From Bacteroidota bacterium (GTDB lineage Bacteria; Bacteroidota; Ignavibacteria; Kapaibacteriales; UBA2268): 8,223 bases of DNA. Both the position numbers and the translations under genes were made by a program. Below, one piece after another: positions 1 to 6,589 of the stretch (position 1 is the stretch's first letter; the number at the start of each line of letters is the position of its first letter). The stretch spans positions 1-8,223 of the forward strand of contig DAHXMP010000302.1 of assembly GCA_027371665.1 (NCBI GenBank). Direction: 5' to 3'. The notes beneath the pieces were generated by a model, which was given only the letters and a program-made list of their open reading frames with translations, searched no databases and had not been told where the DNA came from.

Positions 1-558
1 ATTTGGACCCCTGTTAGCCATAGCGAGAGTCCCTTTGATATAGCCTATTTTATAGCTCGGAGTTTCGGGGTCGAGTTCGTCTTCGAACTCTTTTTTATAA
101 ATAGTTTCACCCCCGGTGCCCCAATCATCCATTCTCCGTGAATTGAGAGTCAGCCTGTCGCCTGCCTGAATTAAAAAATTTTTTGCAACCCTGTGAAATT
201 TGATTCCGTTATAATAGCCTCTTTTCGCTAAACCTATAAAATTCACCACAGTCTTAGGAGCATCTTTACCATAAAGCCCCAGCACAATTTTACCCTTCGA
301 TGTCATCATTACAGCTTCAACGGTAATAACAATTCTTTCTTTCGGGAGCATGATATTAGGTTCGACCTGAATCTTCTTCTCATTATGCTTAAGGACTTCT
401 AACTGCTTTTTATTAGAATCAGGAACGGTTTTATTTACCGGCTCCTGTTTTGAACAGCCGGGAAAAATAACAACCGGTATAATCAGAACACAAAACAAAA
501 CAAATTTTAACTTTAAAGATTTCCCATTATTTGAACCACACATCATCATCCGTCTCAT
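1..558 (-). CDS. Cyclophilin-type peptidyl-prolyl cis-trans isomerase, lipoprotein form, C-terminus cut by window edge
   Basis: Accelerates cis-trans isomerisation of X-Pro bonds, here probably in the periplasm or at a membrane surface. The 186 visible codons contain a basic N-terminus, a hydrophobic stretch (about residues 17-34) and FPGC with Cys35 as the likely lipidated residue. This lipobox is imperfect (Phe at -3), so lipoprotein status is inferred. A polar linker (36-80) leads into the cyclophilin fold: KIVLGLYGKDAPKTVVNF (90-107), the catalytic FHR (121-123, Arg123), QAGD (131-134), GTGG (147-150), and KGTLAMAN (175-182) just before the window ends. The missing part should be the C-terminal third of the domain. 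The ATG at 556-558 overlaps the uppP stop as ATGA, which decides the start over in-frame ATGs at 549, 546 and 543. The gene is probably translated by coupling from the uppP mRNA. The fold assignment is firm; the substrate is unknown. Confidence 0.93.
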   Translation of the reverse strand, partial: MRRMMMCGSNNGKSLKLKFVLFCVLIIPVVIFPGCSKQEPVNKTVPDSNKKQLEVLKHNEKKIQVEPNIMLPKERIVITVEAVMMTSKGKIVLGLYGKDAPKTVVNFIGLAKRGYYNGIKFHRVAKNFLIQAGDRLTLNSRRMDDWGTGGETIYKKEFEDELDPETPSYKIGYIKGTLAMANRGPN

Positions 559-1400
559 ATTATATTTTTATATAAAAGAATGATTATAGCTATACCAAGT
601 AAAATACGATATATAATGAATAATAATGTTGATTTTGTTCTCAGGTATCGTAGAAGAAATTCAATCGAAGCATATCCGCTGACAGCAGCAGCGATAGTAG
701 AAATTATTAAAACCAAAAAGCCATGCCCTGAAATATATTTAAGGCTTTGGTAAAACTCCAGCAAGCCGCTTCCTAAAACTGCAGGTATGCTTAATAAAAA
801 TGAAAACCGTGCTGCCGTTTCACGGTTCATGCCGAGAAACAGCCCTGCTGTTATTGTCGTTCCGGAACGTGATGCGCCCGGGATTAATGCAAGACATTGT
901 GCAAAACCTACTATCAATGCGTCTTTCCATGTCAGGTCATTCATTTCTTTTTTTAGCTTACTTATTTTCTCGGCAAGTGCAAGAAACAGTGCAAGTGCTA
1001 TCAGGACTATTGCAATAATAATCAGTTCCTTTGTTAGTTTTCCTTCGATGATTTTTTTTAGTAATAAGCCCACTGTAACCACGGGAACCGTACCGATAAT
1101 AATCAGCCAGCCCATTTTTGAATTAAAGCTTTGTCCTTTATAATTCCTTCTTTGAGAACCGAGATTCTCCTTAATAAAAGATATGACAATATCCTTAATA
1201 TCTTTGTAGAAATAGACGAGTACGGCAAGCAATGTCCCAAGCTGAATAACAGCTATAAAAGCAGTCCAGTGCTCAGGCTGTTGTGAATTCAACAGTCCCA
1301 TCAATTTACCGGCAATAGTTAGATGCGCCGTACTGCTGATAGGAATGAACTCGCTCAATCCCTGTAGTAAACCGAGAATAATTGCTTCGATTATGCTCAT
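555..1400 (-). CDS. uppP: Undecaprenyl-diphosphate phosphatase (UppP/BacA family)
   Basis: Integral membrane enzyme that removes a phosphate from undecaprenyl diphosphate, regenerating the C55-P lipid carrier for peptidoglycan and LPS assembly. Raised activity gives bacitracin resistance in other bacteria. The 281-residue protein, close to the family's usual length, carries both signatures. The first is QGLSEFIPISSTAH at 13-26, the (E/Q)xxxE motif with Gln13 and Glu17, and His26. The second is PGASRSGTT at 174-182, with Arg178. Several hydrophobic segments follow, and the C-terminus is hydrophobic. I chose the ATG at 1398-1400 because the protein then begins MSIIEAIILG directly before motif 1, as in the family. 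The frame stays open to 1502, but those 34 codons are atypical and lie across the terminator of the upstream gene. No clear Shine-Dalgarno precedes it. It overlaps the cyclophilin gene by 4 bases. Confidence 0.97.
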   Translation of the reverse strand: MSIIEAIILGLLQGLSEFIPISSTAHLTIAGKLMGLLNSQQPEHWTAFIAVIQLGTLLAVLVYFYKDIKDIVISFIKENLGSQRRNYKGQSFNSKMGWLIIIGTVPVVTVGLLLKKIIEGKLTKELIIIAIVLIALALFLALAEKISKLKKEMNDLTWKDALIVGFAQCLALIPGASRSGTTITAGLFLGMNRETAARFSFLLSIPAVLGSGLLEFYQSLKYISGHGFLVLIISTIAAAVSGYASIEFLLRYLRTKSTLLFIIYRILLGIAIIILLYKNII

Positions 1401-1479
1401 AAAATTATTTTTGTCCGTTGTAAAAAAATCAAGGATGTAATTTATGTTATTTTGCAGAGATTTAAAAAAGGAAGGTCTT

Positions 1480-1516
1480 AAAAAAAAAGAAGGGGGTATC
1501 ATTAATTGATGCCCCC
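1480..1516 (-). terminator. Intrinsic terminator of the DUF4870-type gene
   Basis: On the minus strand a hairpin lies 10 bases past the stop codon of the 1527-1904 gene. The arms are GGGGGCATC and GATACCCCC (1508-1516 and 1492-1500): five G-C pairs, one C/A mismatch, three more pairs, and a 7-base loop. It is followed directly by TTCTTTTTTTTT (1480-1491). This is a textbook rho-independent terminator in an AT-rich background. It separates the DUF4870 transcript from uppP, so uppP needs its own promoter within about 1401-1480. Confidence 0.9.
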
Positions 1517-1526
1517 ATATTCAAAA

Positions 1527-1904
1527 TTATTTTATAATCGTAAACAATTTCCCTACCACAGGCAATGGCTTAGCTTCACCTTTTGATGCATTGATAATAC
1601 CGATAATTACACATACAATAGCAAAAATCCATACAACAAGCCATATCAAAGTGAAAATAATTGCGAATGAAAACAGGAATGACCAGGGAAGGATTGCCGT
1701 AATAATGCTGATAACAATCCAAAGAGCCACAACGCAAATCCATAAAACCAAACCCTGGTTTGTGTGATATTTTGCGAACTTCGACTGGTTTGCCGCAAGC
1801 AATGGTATTAGCCAGAAAATATAGGCTAAAATCGCCATCGTCTTGTTTTTTTCGATATCTTCGGGTTCAAAACCCTGTGCCGAGGTTGTTACTTCATCTG
1901 CCAT
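1527..1904 (-). CDS. Small DUF4870-type integral membrane protein
   Basis: A 125-residue membrane protein of unknown biochemical role. A charged N-terminal tail (1-21) precedes a hydrophobic segment ending in LIPLLAA (about 24-38), the polar motif SKFAKYHTNQGL (41-52), a second segment (about 51-72) and a long hydrophobic region (about 74-104) that could be one or two helices. The tail has GEAKPLPVVGKL (109-120). The K-x-H-x-NQ-x-L motif between helices one and two, with the closing LP-x-x-G, is what I associate with the DUF4870 (Tic20-like) family; this comes from memory and not from a search. The ATG at 1904 is preceded by AAGGG five bases upstream, supporting the start. The gene stands alone: it has its own terminator on one side and 78 bases of AT-rich leader on the other. 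Function cannot be assigned. Confidence 0.85.
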   Translation of the reverse strand: MADEVTTSAQGFEPEDIEKNKTMAILAYIFWLIPLLAANQSKFAKYHTNQGLVLWICVVALWIVISIITAILPWSFLFSFAIIFTLIWLVVWIFAIVCVIIGIINASKGEAKPLPVVGKLFTIIK

Positions 1905-1918
1905 AAATTCCCTTTTAA

Positions 1919-1927
1919 TTATTAAAC
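1919..1927 (-). promoter_or_regulatory. Shared leader element GTTTAATAA upstream of the DUF4870-type gene
   Basis: On the minus strand GTTTAATAA sits 14 bases before the start codon and just upstream of the ribosome binding site AAGGG. The identical nonamer occurs 12 bases before the start of the neighbouring lipoprotein gene. It could be part of a -10 region or of a common leader. In AT-rich DNA chance identity is possible, so this is a weak call. Confidence 0.25.
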
Positions 1928-1964
1928 AAGTTATTTATTAATTTTTTTTTATATATCTAAACAA

Positions 1965-1976
1965 ATTAAGATAAAC
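1965..1976 (+). repeat. Left copy of a 12-bp inverted repeat flanking the lipoprotein gene
   Basis: ATTAAGATAAAC on the plus strand is the exact reverse complement of 2688-2699. It lies just past the stop of the lipoprotein gene and about 60 bases upstream of the DUF4870-type start codon. It could be a regulator site or chance in AT-rich DNA. No third copy was noticed in the other intergenic regions. Confidence 0.35.
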
Positions 1977-1982
1977 TAAATA

Positions 1983-2630
1983 TCACATGCTTGCAAGCTG
2001 CCTCAGGTTCATGGAATTTGCAAGATTCTTAATAAAATCGGTCCCGCTCTGATTATCAGCCTGAATCTTCAAAAAGAATCGCCAGGCAATTCCCAAATCG
2101 AGTTCGGCATTTTTATTCTTTTTATCGAAAGACTCGAAACCGACGACATTATCAATTCCGGGTTTGTAGGTTTTTTCAATTTTCTGGTCGTTTTCCATTG
2201 ATAAACCGGTTGCCCATATTGCAGTTAAACCTGTATATAATCCCTCAGCCTGGTTGTAATCCAGCAATTCAATCGTAATGTAACTTTCACTGCCGTCAGG
2301 ATTTTTCATAGTGTACCTGCGGCTTGCATCGGAATAGGAAAAACCGGCACTGTTCATTGAAGTTCCCTGGGGGTCTTCGGCTTTATATCCGTTAATAGAA
2401 GCCGGCAGAAATTTTTGCAATTCAGTATAATGCATTGCAAGAGTGTCTCCTTTTTTTACTCTTTCCTGTCTTCTTGCTTCGGCAAGCTTACTTTCATCTG
2501 CTATATTTTTCGATGCCTCTGCAACCTTCTGTGCAGCCTGGAACGCTTGTTTCATCTGGCTTGCTTCCTTGCCGCAGCTATACAGCAAAATTCCCAATGC
2601 CAAAACAAAAACCAAAGCTAATTTTTTCAT
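1983..2630 (-). CDS. Lipoprotein of unknown function
   Basis: A 215-residue exported protein whose fold I do not recognise. The signal peptide is clear: MKKLALVFVLALGILLYSC has a basic start, a hydrophobic core and a lipobox LYSC with Cys19 as the lipidated residue. Gly20-Lys21 follow, so there is no Asp inner-membrane retention signal of the E. coli type. Residues about 22-60 are Ala/Lys/Glu-rich and look like a helix or short coiled coil (QAAQKVAEASKNIADESK). After that comes a globular region of about 150 residues with aromatic and acidic strands, including LPASINGYKAED (74-85), YITIELLDYNQAEGLY and FESFDKKNKNAELDLG. The protein ends shortly after a helical FIKNLANSMNLRQLASM. The start is well fixed by GGAGG four bases before the ATG, the strongest ribosome binding site in the window. 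It is probably expressed on its own: 109 bases separate it from the upstream gene and 78 from the downstream one. Confidence 0.88.
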   Translation of the reverse strand: MKKLALVFVLALGILLYSCGKEASQMKQAFQAAQKVAEASKNIADESKLAEARRQERVKKGDTLAMHYTELQKFLPASINGYKAEDPQGTSMNSAGFSYSDASRRYTMKNPDGSESYITIELLDYNQAEGLYTGLTAIWATGLSMENDQKIEKTYKPGIDNVVGFESFDKKNKNAELDLGIAWRFFLKIQADNQSGTDFIKNLANSMNLRQLASM

Positions 2631-2642
2631 TTGTCCTCCAAG

Positions 2643-2651
2643 TTATTAAAC
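2643..2651 (-). promoter_or_regulatory. Shared leader element GTTTAATAA upstream of the lipoprotein gene
   Basis: Second copy of the minus-strand nonamer GTTTAATAA, 12 bases before the lipoprotein start codon and directly upstream of the GGAGG ribosome binding site. The flanking bases differ only partly (TTGT before this copy, ACTT before the other). The position relative to the start codon matches the copy upstream of the DUF4870-type gene within two bases. Confidence 0.25.
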
Positions 2652-2687
2652 ACAAATAATTAAAATTTTTTAACTATTCATTAATTT

Positions 2688-2699
2688 GTTTATCTTAAT
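2688..2699 (-). repeat. Right copy of a 12-bp inverted repeat flanking the lipoprotein gene
   Basis: GTTTATCTTAAT on the plus strand, the exact reverse complement of 1965-1976. It lies about 58 bases upstream of the lipoprotein start, so each copy sits roughly 60 bases upstream of a minus-strand gene, but in opposite orientation. The rest of 2631-2739 is AT-rich. I see no convincing terminator for the DUF2520 gene that ends at 2740. Confidence 0.35.
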
Positions 2700-2739
2700 G
2701 TTTCCATCATAATTTTTTTTAATGTATTTCTCCCTTGAC

Positions 2740-3633
2740 TTAATCAAAAAGGTAAGATACTAAAAATTCTTTGATTTCACCAAATTTTTGTTTTGTTATA
2801 AGTTTGTTAATTTTTGCTGTTTCAAGAGTGGCTAAACTCAGGTAACAATATATATTTAAAAGGCTTGGATATTTCTTTAATGTTTTTACATGAAGCCTAA
2901 TAGTTTCCAAATCCGCTCTCGCAATAGGTCCGGTTAAAGGAAATCTTATTTTATCCGTTACTTTTAGGTTATTCCCGATAGTTGTATTAATAATTTTTGG
3001 CAGAAAATCATTCCATGGCAGGGAAGCTTTTGAAGAAATTAATTCTGACCCTGTTACCGCAGTACTTAAAAAATTAGATGCAAAAACAGCGGAAATATGA
3101 TACAGTGCTTTCTCTGCCTTATTTTTATATGATAATTTTAATGCCCTGCCTCCGAGATTGTTTATTATTTTTTCCAAAATATCGAATGAGTCTTTTGTTT
3201 CGACTCCCCAGCTAATATCATTTAATATATCAGGAGATGGTTCATAGAATGTCTGATAAGGATGACAGCAGGCTGTTTTCGCCCCGGCTCTTCTACATGA
3301 TTCAAGGACAGAAACAGGGAGAACACCCGAACAATGAATTACATATTTCCCTGATAATTTCTGTCCGAATACATCAGCTAATCTGTCCGATACATCTTCG
3401 ATTCCTGAATCATTAACAGTTAAAAAAATAAAATCGGGAAGAATGATTTTTTTATTGATTGATGAATAGCATTTAATTCCGGTGTTAATTTCTTCGTTAA
3501 TAAACGGTACTGCTTTATGAGACTTTTCGATAATCCAGTTCAATGCTCCCTTCCGGGAAAGAGCCTGAACCAGAACTGAGCCAAGTTTTCCAACCCCTAT
3601 TACACCGCATTTAAATTTTGACTCTTCTCTCAT
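2740..3633 (-). CDS. Rossmann-fold oxidoreductase-like protein with DUF2520 domain
   Basis: A 297-residue cytosolic protein with the two-domain layout of the Rossmann-like/DUF2520 family, whose reaction is not established. The N-terminal nucleotide-binding domain begins CGVIGVGKLGSV, with GxGxxG at 13-18. It continues through HCSGVLP (100-106) and HPYQTF (124-129), conserved positions in this group. The C-terminal helical DUF2520 domain shows KALYHISAVFASN (175-187) and LTGPIARADLETIRLH (233-248). The architecture resembles beta-hydroxyacid or ketopantoate reductases and F420-dependent NADP oxidoreductases, which suggests NAD(P) binding, but the substrate is unknown. The start lies 11 bases after the cysS stop, so the gene is probably the second gene of a cysS operon. 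No Shine-Dalgarno is visible, and translation may rely on readthrough of ribosomes from cysS. Confidence 0.9.
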   Translation of the reverse strand: MREESKFKCGVIGVGKLGSVLVQALSRKGALNWIIEKSHKAVPFINEEINTGIKCYSSINKKIILPDFIFLTVNDSGIEDVSDRLADVFGQKLSGKYVIHCSGVLPVSVLESCRRAGAKTACCHPYQTFYEPSPDILNDISWGVETKDSFDILEKIINNLGGRALKLSYKNKAEKALYHISAVFASNFLSTAVTGSELISSKASLPWNDFLPKIINTTIGNNLKVTDKIRFPLTGPIARADLETIRLHVKTLKKYPSLLNIYCYLSLATLETAKINKLITKQKFGEIKEFLVSYLFD

Positions 3634-3644
3634 TTTGAGATATA

Positions 3645-5114
3645 TCAGACATTCTTTTCAATTACATAAGAATCCTTAGTGTCTTTAACCGTATAGCCTT
3701 CATCAATGATTTTTTTTCTCAGGCTATCAGCCAATGCAAAATTCTTCTCAGATTTAGCTTTTAATCTTTGCTCTGCCAATTCAGTTATATCAGGAGGAAT
3801 GATTTCAACTTCGGTAGTCCTTTCACCGATATCCCAGACAGCAAATATTTTATTCAGTTCACCGAAAAATTCAATCGCGGACTTCCTTGCTTCGGAATCT
3901 AGAGTGGATGCCGGATTTGAGTTGATAAACGTAAACAGTGAGGCAATCGCCTTAGGTGTATGCAAATCATCTGCAAGGTTTTTGAATACTTCATCTTTCA
4001 GATTTGTAATTGCATTTTTGTCATTAAATTCATCTCTCCCGGTCTCATACAGTTCATAAATGTAGTCCTGGAGCCTGAATCTTGCCTTCCTTGCGGCTTT
4101 GATTCCGTCAAATGTAAAATTATAGGTTGAACCGTAATGAGCGGAAAGCATTGCAAAGCGGATATCGAGAGGGTCAATTCCTTTAGCAGTCAAATCACGC
4201 AGGGTGAAGAAGTTCCCAAGCGACTTGCTCATCTTCTGCCCTTCAACCTCGAGAAATTCATTATGGCACCAAAAAGCTGTAGGGTCAATTCCGTATCCTG
4301 CATGGCTCTGAGCTATTTCGTCTTCATGGTGAGGAAATTTAAGGTCAATGCCGCCGGTGTGAATATCGAAAGGCAATCCCAGCAATTCTTTTTCCATGGC
4401 CGAACATTCGATATGCCAGCCCGGCCTTCCGTCGCAGTTCTCCCCGTTGATTTCAAACTCCCAGAAAGGTTCTCCGGGTTTCCTGTGCTTCCACAACACG
4501 AAATCATTTACATCTTCCCGTTCGTACTGGTCTGCATCTATCCTTGCACCAGCACGGAAATTCTCAAAATCAATATTATACAACCTGCCGTAAGTTCCCT
4601 TTTCACGCCACTTATTTACATTAAAATAAACGGAGCCTTCCGAAACATAGGCATAGCCGTTCCCGATGATTTTTTCAATTAATTCCTGCATATAAGGCAT
4701 GTATTCGGTAGCCCGAGGAAGCGAGTAAAAATCATCGATCTTTATTCCGAGTTTTTCAATATCTTCAAAAAAACATTTTTCGTAAAATTCCGTAAACTTG
4801 AATAAGTTTTCTTTGGGATTATCCGTCTGAGTCCCCATATCAGATTTCCATCCACTGCTTCCGGGGCTGCTGTCGCGAATCGTTTTGTCGTCAATATTCG
4901 TTATGTTCATAACCCACTTGACATCGTAGCCTCCGACAATCCGCAATACCCTTTGAAGTAAATCGGCAAAAAGAAAAGCCCTCATGTTCCCTATATGTGC
5001 GTAATTATATACCGTAGGCCCGCATGAATAAATCCTTACTGTATTTCCTTCCAGCGGCTTAAAAGGCTCGACGGACTTTGTCAACGAATTATTTAATAAA
5101 ATCTGTATCCCCAT
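3645..5114 (-). CDS. cysS: Cysteinyl-tRNA synthetase
   Basis: Class I aminoacyl-tRNA synthetase that charges tRNA-Cys. With the ATG at 5112-5114 it has 489 residues. Visible elements, in order: the zinc ligand Cys31 in YSCGPTVYNYAH; the HIGH-type motif HIGN at 40-43; NITNIDDKTIR (70-80); WHIECSAM with zinc ligand Cys237; the zinc-binding HHEDE (His262, Glu266 region); KMSKS at 294-298; the helical DALR-like domain; and a C-terminal module with LKAKSEKNFALADSLRKKI. Compared with E. coli CysRS as I remember it, about 13 extra residues lie after IDDKTIR (Ser/Gly/Asp-rich, about 82-102). A TTG at 5121-5123 would add three residues, but the ATG is the more likely start. It lies divergent to engB and is probably co-transcribed with the DUF2520 gene. 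Confidence 0.98.
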   Translation of the reverse strand: MGIQILLNNSLTKSVEPFKPLEGNTVRIYSCGPTVYNYAHIGNMRAFLFADLLQRVLRIVGGYDVKWVMNITNIDDKTIRDSSPGSSGWKSDMGTQTDNPKENLFKFTEFYEKCFFEDIEKLGIKIDDFYSLPRATEYMPYMQELIEKIIGNGYAYVSEGSVYFNVNKWREKGTYGRLYNIDFENFRAGARIDADQYEREDVNDFVLWKHRKPGEPFWEFEINGENCDGRPGWHIECSAMEKELLGLPFDIHTGGIDLKFPHHEDEIAQSHAGYGIDPTAFWCHNEFLEVEGQKMSKSLGNFFTLRDLTAKGIDPLDIRFAMLSAHYGSTYNFTFDGIKAARKARFRLQDYIYELYETGRDEFNDKNAITNLKDEVFKNLADDLHTPKAIASLFTFINSNPASTLDSEARKSAIEFFGELNKIFAVWDIGERTTEVEIIPPDITELAEQRLKAKSEKNFALADSLRKKIIDEGYTVKDTKDSYVIEKNV

Positions 5115-5280
5115 GCTTAACAATAATTTTTCAGGATGTCCGAAAATTCAATATATTTTAAAGTTCAAATTAAGCAAATATTGTATTCTTTTATTCAATT
5201 TGTATTATAAATCAGGTAAATTTGCCATGTATGGGTTTATAATTATTTTCTGACATTTATTAGAACATTTTATATATAAA
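5115..5280. promoter_or_regulatory. Divergent intergenic region between cysS and engB
   Basis: This 166-base AT-rich stretch must hold the promoters for both the cysS and the engB transcripts. I see no strong -35/-10 pair for either. On the plus strand TAAATTTG (5217-5224) fits the Bacteroidota-type -7 box TAnnTTTG, but no TTTG lies at the expected distance upstream. CTGACA (5250-5255) followed by TATATA lies too close to the engB ATG unless that message is leaderless. Neither gene has a clear Shine-Dalgarno. The region is called from gene orientation, and no exact site is proposed. Confidence 0.5.
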
Positions 5281-5877
5281 ATGAAAATATTAAAAGCTGA
5301 ATTTATTAAGGGTGCCGAAAAACCGGAGCAGTTCCCAATATCAAGACTGCCGGAAGTTGCTTTTGTCGGAAGGTCTAATGTCGGAAAATCGTCTCTGATT
5401 AACAGTATTGTTCAGAGGAAAAACCTGGCAAGAATTAGTTCAACACCGGGGAAGACACAGCAAATAAATTTCTTTACAGTTGATTCAAAATGGAGTTTTG
5501 CGGATATGCCCGGTTTCGGCTATGCTTCGGTCAGCAAGACGGACAGGAAAAATTGGGAATCATTAAACATTAAATATCTCGAATCGAGGGAGAACCTGCT
5601 TCTCGTGTGCATGCTCATTGACAGCCGCCATGAACCAATGCAGAGAGATTTAGGATTAATAGAAATGCTCGAGCTATACAATAGAAATTATATTATAATA
5701 CTTACAAAATCAGATAAAATATCAAAGGATATAATAAATAAAAGAACTGGGCAATTTGCAGAGCTTGTAAGTCGATGTAAACATTGCCTTGAAATCCTGC
5801 CGAATTCATCCGTTTCCGGAACAGGCAGGGAAGATTTATTAGGAATAATAAAAAAAGTAATGAAAAACACACATTAA
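5281..5877 (+). CDS. engB: Ribosome biogenesis GTPase EngB (YihA/YsxC)
   Basis: TRAFAC-class GTPase needed for assembly of the large ribosomal subunit in the bacteria studied. All G motifs are present in the 198 residues: G1/P-loop GRSNVGKS at 30-37, G2 Thr within STPGKTQ (54-60), G3 DMPG at 75-78, G4 TKSD at 142-145, and G5 SSVSG at 176-180. The opening MKILKAEFIKGAEKPEQFP and LPEVAFVGRSNVGKS match the usual N-terminus of the family, supporting the ATG at 5281. The upstream bases are AT-rich with no Shine-Dalgarno. It is followed after 12 bases by gmhA and is probably the first gene of a two-gene transcript divergent from cysS. Confidence 0.97.
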   Translation: MKILKAEFIKGAEKPEQFPISRLPEVAFVGRSNVGKSSLINSIVQRKNLARISSTPGKTQQINFFTVDSKWSFADMPGFGYASVSKTDRKNWESLNIKYLESRENLLLVCMLIDSRHEPMQRDLGLIEMLELYNRNYIIILTKSDKISKDIINKRTGQFAELVSRCKHCLEILPNSSVSGTGREDLLGIIKKVMKNTH

Positions 5878-5889
5878 ACAGGTGAAATC

Positions 5890-6495
5890 ATGAACGATAT
5901 ATTTGCAAAAAAAGCCGAAGAATCAATAAGAGAAAGCATTACTGTAAAACAGCTCCTGCTGGACGATTGCTTAGATTCTATTCTTTCGGGCGGAATTAAA
6001 TTAGCCGAATCAGTGAAAACCGGGGGCAAGATAATGTTCTGCGGGAACGGAGGCAGTGCGGCAGACAGCCAGCATCTTGCGGCAGAACTCGTAATCCGCC
6101 TCAGGGGGCATGTCAACCGGCCTGCTATTCCTGCTATTGCTCTTACAGTTGACCCCTCGATAATGACCGCAGGGGGAAATGATATTGGATTCGAAAATGT
6201 TTTTGCACGTGAAGTAGAAGCCCTCGGCAGAAAAGGCGATGTTCTTGTCGGTATTTCGACGAGCGGTAACTCCGATAACGTTCACAGGGCAATTATGCAG
6301 GCAAAGAATTTCGGAATTTTCACAATAGGTTTGCTCGGTTCAGGAGGAGGAAAGATTCAGAAGCAATGCGATATGTCGGTTGTCATTCCGGCAAATGTAA
6401 CGGCGAGAATCCAGGAATCACATATTTTAATCGGTCACATCTGGTGCGAATTGATTGAAGAGTACATGTTCCCGGAATTATTTAAACAGGAATGA
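5890..6495 (+). CDS. gmhA: Phosphoheptose isomerase (sedoheptulose-7-phosphate isomerase)
   Basis: Converts sedoheptulose 7-phosphate to D-glycero-D-manno-heptose 7-phosphate, the first step towards ADP-heptose for the LPS inner core. The 201-residue protein is a single SIS domain: CGNGGSAADSQHLAAEL (51-67), STSGNS (123-128) for phosphate binding, and RIQESHILIGH (173-183). By position, His62, Glu66, Gln175 and His183 match the metal-binding and catalytic residues of E. coli GmhA. That favours the isomerase over the related DiaA replication factor. The ribosome binding site AGGTG (5880-5884), five bases before the ATG, fixes the start. It is co-oriented with engB, 12 bases downstream of it, and convergent with the J-domain gene. 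No other heptose gene is in view. Confidence 0.94.
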   Translation: MNDIFAKKAEESIRESITVKQLLLDDCLDSILSGGIKLAESVKTGGKIMFCGNGGSAADSQHLAAELVIRLRGHVNRPAIPAIALTVDPSIMTAGGNDIGFENVFAREVEALGRKGDVLVGISTSGNSDNVHRAIMQAKNFGIFTIGLLGSGGGKIQKQCDMSVVIPANVTARIQESHILIGHIWCELIEEYMFPELFKQE

Positions 6496-6537
6496 GTTGT
6501 ATTTCAATTCATAATAAATATACGGTTCAATTAGAAT

Positions 6538-6557
6538 TTGTATAATAATTTATACAA
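6538..6557. terminator. AT-rich palindrome between convergent genes, possible bidirectional terminator
   Basis: A perfect inverted repeat has arms TTGTATAA and TTATACAA (6538-6545 and 6550-6557) around a 4-base loop. It lies in the 94-base gap where gmhA and the J-domain gene converge. A hairpin there could end transcription from both sides, but it has a single G-C pair and no clear T-tract, so it would be weak. An outer pair, ATGAGT (6492-6497) and ACTCAT (6559-6564), also exists and may be chance. Confidence 0.35.
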
Positions 6558-6589
6558 TACTCATACCCTTATCAAATTTCTCCAATATT

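Noticed and set aside
541..549. CATCATCAT triplet repeat
   Set aside because: It only encodes three Met codons near the cyclophilin start; too short to be a meaningful repeat.
787..1143. Plus-strand open frames of up to 118 codons inside uppP
   Set aside because: They are antisense to the second UppP signature and the membrane helices; composition mirrors the real gene.
1404..1432. Promoter-like TTGATT, 17 bases, AATAAT upstream of uppP
   Set aside because: The -10 box would end four bases before the ATG, leaving no leader; in such AT-rich DNA the match is weak evidence.
4137..4682. A 181-codon plus-strand open frame
   Set aside because: It lies wholly antisense to the conserved core of cysS, including the zinc-ligand region, and has no family features.
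5874..6285. Minus-strand open frames opposite gmhA
   Set aside because: They are antisense shadows of the SIS-domain gene, without motifs of their own.
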